This document shows positions 51,058-51,232 of a DNA stretch of 51,232 bases, piece by piece. Positions within the stretch are counted from its first letter, which is position 1, and every line of letters begins with the position of its first letter. The DNA is from Asanoa iriomotensis (GTDB lineage: Bacteria > Actinomycetota > Actinomycetes > Mycobacteriales > Micromonosporaceae): NCBI RefSeq assembly GCF_016862515.1, contig NZ_BONC01000059.1, positions 1 to 51,232 on the forward strand, read 5' to 3'. Made by a program: the position numbers and the translations under genes. The notes beneath the pieces are model-generated. The model was not told the origin of the DNA. It worked only from the letters and a program-made list of their open reading frames with translations, and ran no database searches.

Positions 51058-51232
51058 ATGGTCGACATTGGAAGCCCTGGCCGGCTACGCGCCCTCGCGA
51101 ACACCGCGTTGACGCACAAGTGGTGGCTCGGGATATCCGGCATCGCCGCCGTTGCCGCCGTCGTGGTCGCTGTCTCGCTGCCCCCGGGGTCGCCGTCGGT
51201 AAAGGCCGGCGACTGCAATGCCCAGGGTTCCG
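51058..51232 (+). CDS. start of a membrane-anchored or exported protein, cut by the window edge
   Basis: An open frame of 58 codons runs from ATG 51058 off the end of the window without a stop. It begins MVDIGSPGRLRALANTALTH, then KWWLGISGIAAVAAVVVAVS, a single membrane helix or uncleaved signal, then LPPGSPSVKAGDCNAQGS. The helix followed by a cysteine-containing outside segment suggests a protein anchored in the membrane with its body outside. No homology can be judged from this fragment. The ribosome site is weak (GAGGAC at about 51042-51047). Confidence 0.65.
   Translation, partial: MVDIGSPGRLRALANTALTHKWWLGISGIAAVAAVVVAVSLPPGSPSVKAGDCNAQGS

Overview
The window is about 51 kb of very GC-rich DNA. 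Its densely packed genes use many GTG starts and 4-base GTGA/ATGA overlaps, with Tat and lipoprotein signals, SARP-era style HxlR/TetR/LacI/MerR regulators and several F5/8-type carbohydrate-binding domains. This points to a filamentous actinomycete, most likely a Micromonosporaceae or related soil and plant-associated genus; family level is inference. No rRNA, tRNA, CRISPR array, prophage or insertion sequence was seen, so it reads as chromosome.

Layout. (1) 21-5236: small accessory genes: HxlR regulator and divergent methyltransferase, secreted lipase-like hydrolase, beta-lactamase-fold serine hydrolase, TetR regulator and divergent membrane protein with twin operators. (2) 5233-7176: a caspase-like protease joined to a seven-blade WD40 propeller. 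(3) 7213-20766: a polysaccharide-utilisation locus: LacI regulator, cytoplasmic GH127, a CUT1 sugar importer without its own ATPase, then three secreted proteins (GH127-LamG, GH43 with a discoidin-like domain, and an MGH1/GH63-like enzyme with two such domains). The predicted substrate is an arabinose-containing plant glycan. (4) 20821-26898: an M16-type membrane protease, a helical protein of unknown function, a membrane-anchored NNMT-family methyltransferase, and a divergent P-loop ATPase with a C-terminal helix-turn-helix. (5) 26895-35899: LacI regulator divergent from an L-arabinose operon: binding protein, ATPase, two permeases of the YtfQRT-YjfF type, araB and araA. Two matching operators overlap the two divergent promoters. 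Regions 3 and 5 together would cut arabinoglycans outside the cell, import the products and make L-ribulose 5-phosphate; araD is not in the window.

(6) 36126-43318: a probable six-gene operon: SigE-type sigma factor, PAS/degenerate-GGDEF/EAL protein, lipoprotein with a binding-protein fold plus VWA domain, XpaC-like membrane protein, a second paralogous binding protein, and a TelA-family protein. This is the strongest candidate for an under-described system. (7) 43315-45517: a MerR regulator fused to a DNA polymerase III beta-clamp-like domain, with a textbook MerR palindrome, next to an ATP-dependent DNA ligase of LigC/LigD type. (8) 45518-46268: about 750 bases without a confident gene, holding a 42-base tandem repeat and a diverged copy of the ligase gene's 5' end. 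(9) 46269-51232: MMPL transporter, acyl-CoA synthetase, YciI-like protein, and the start of a membrane-anchored protein cut by the window edge.
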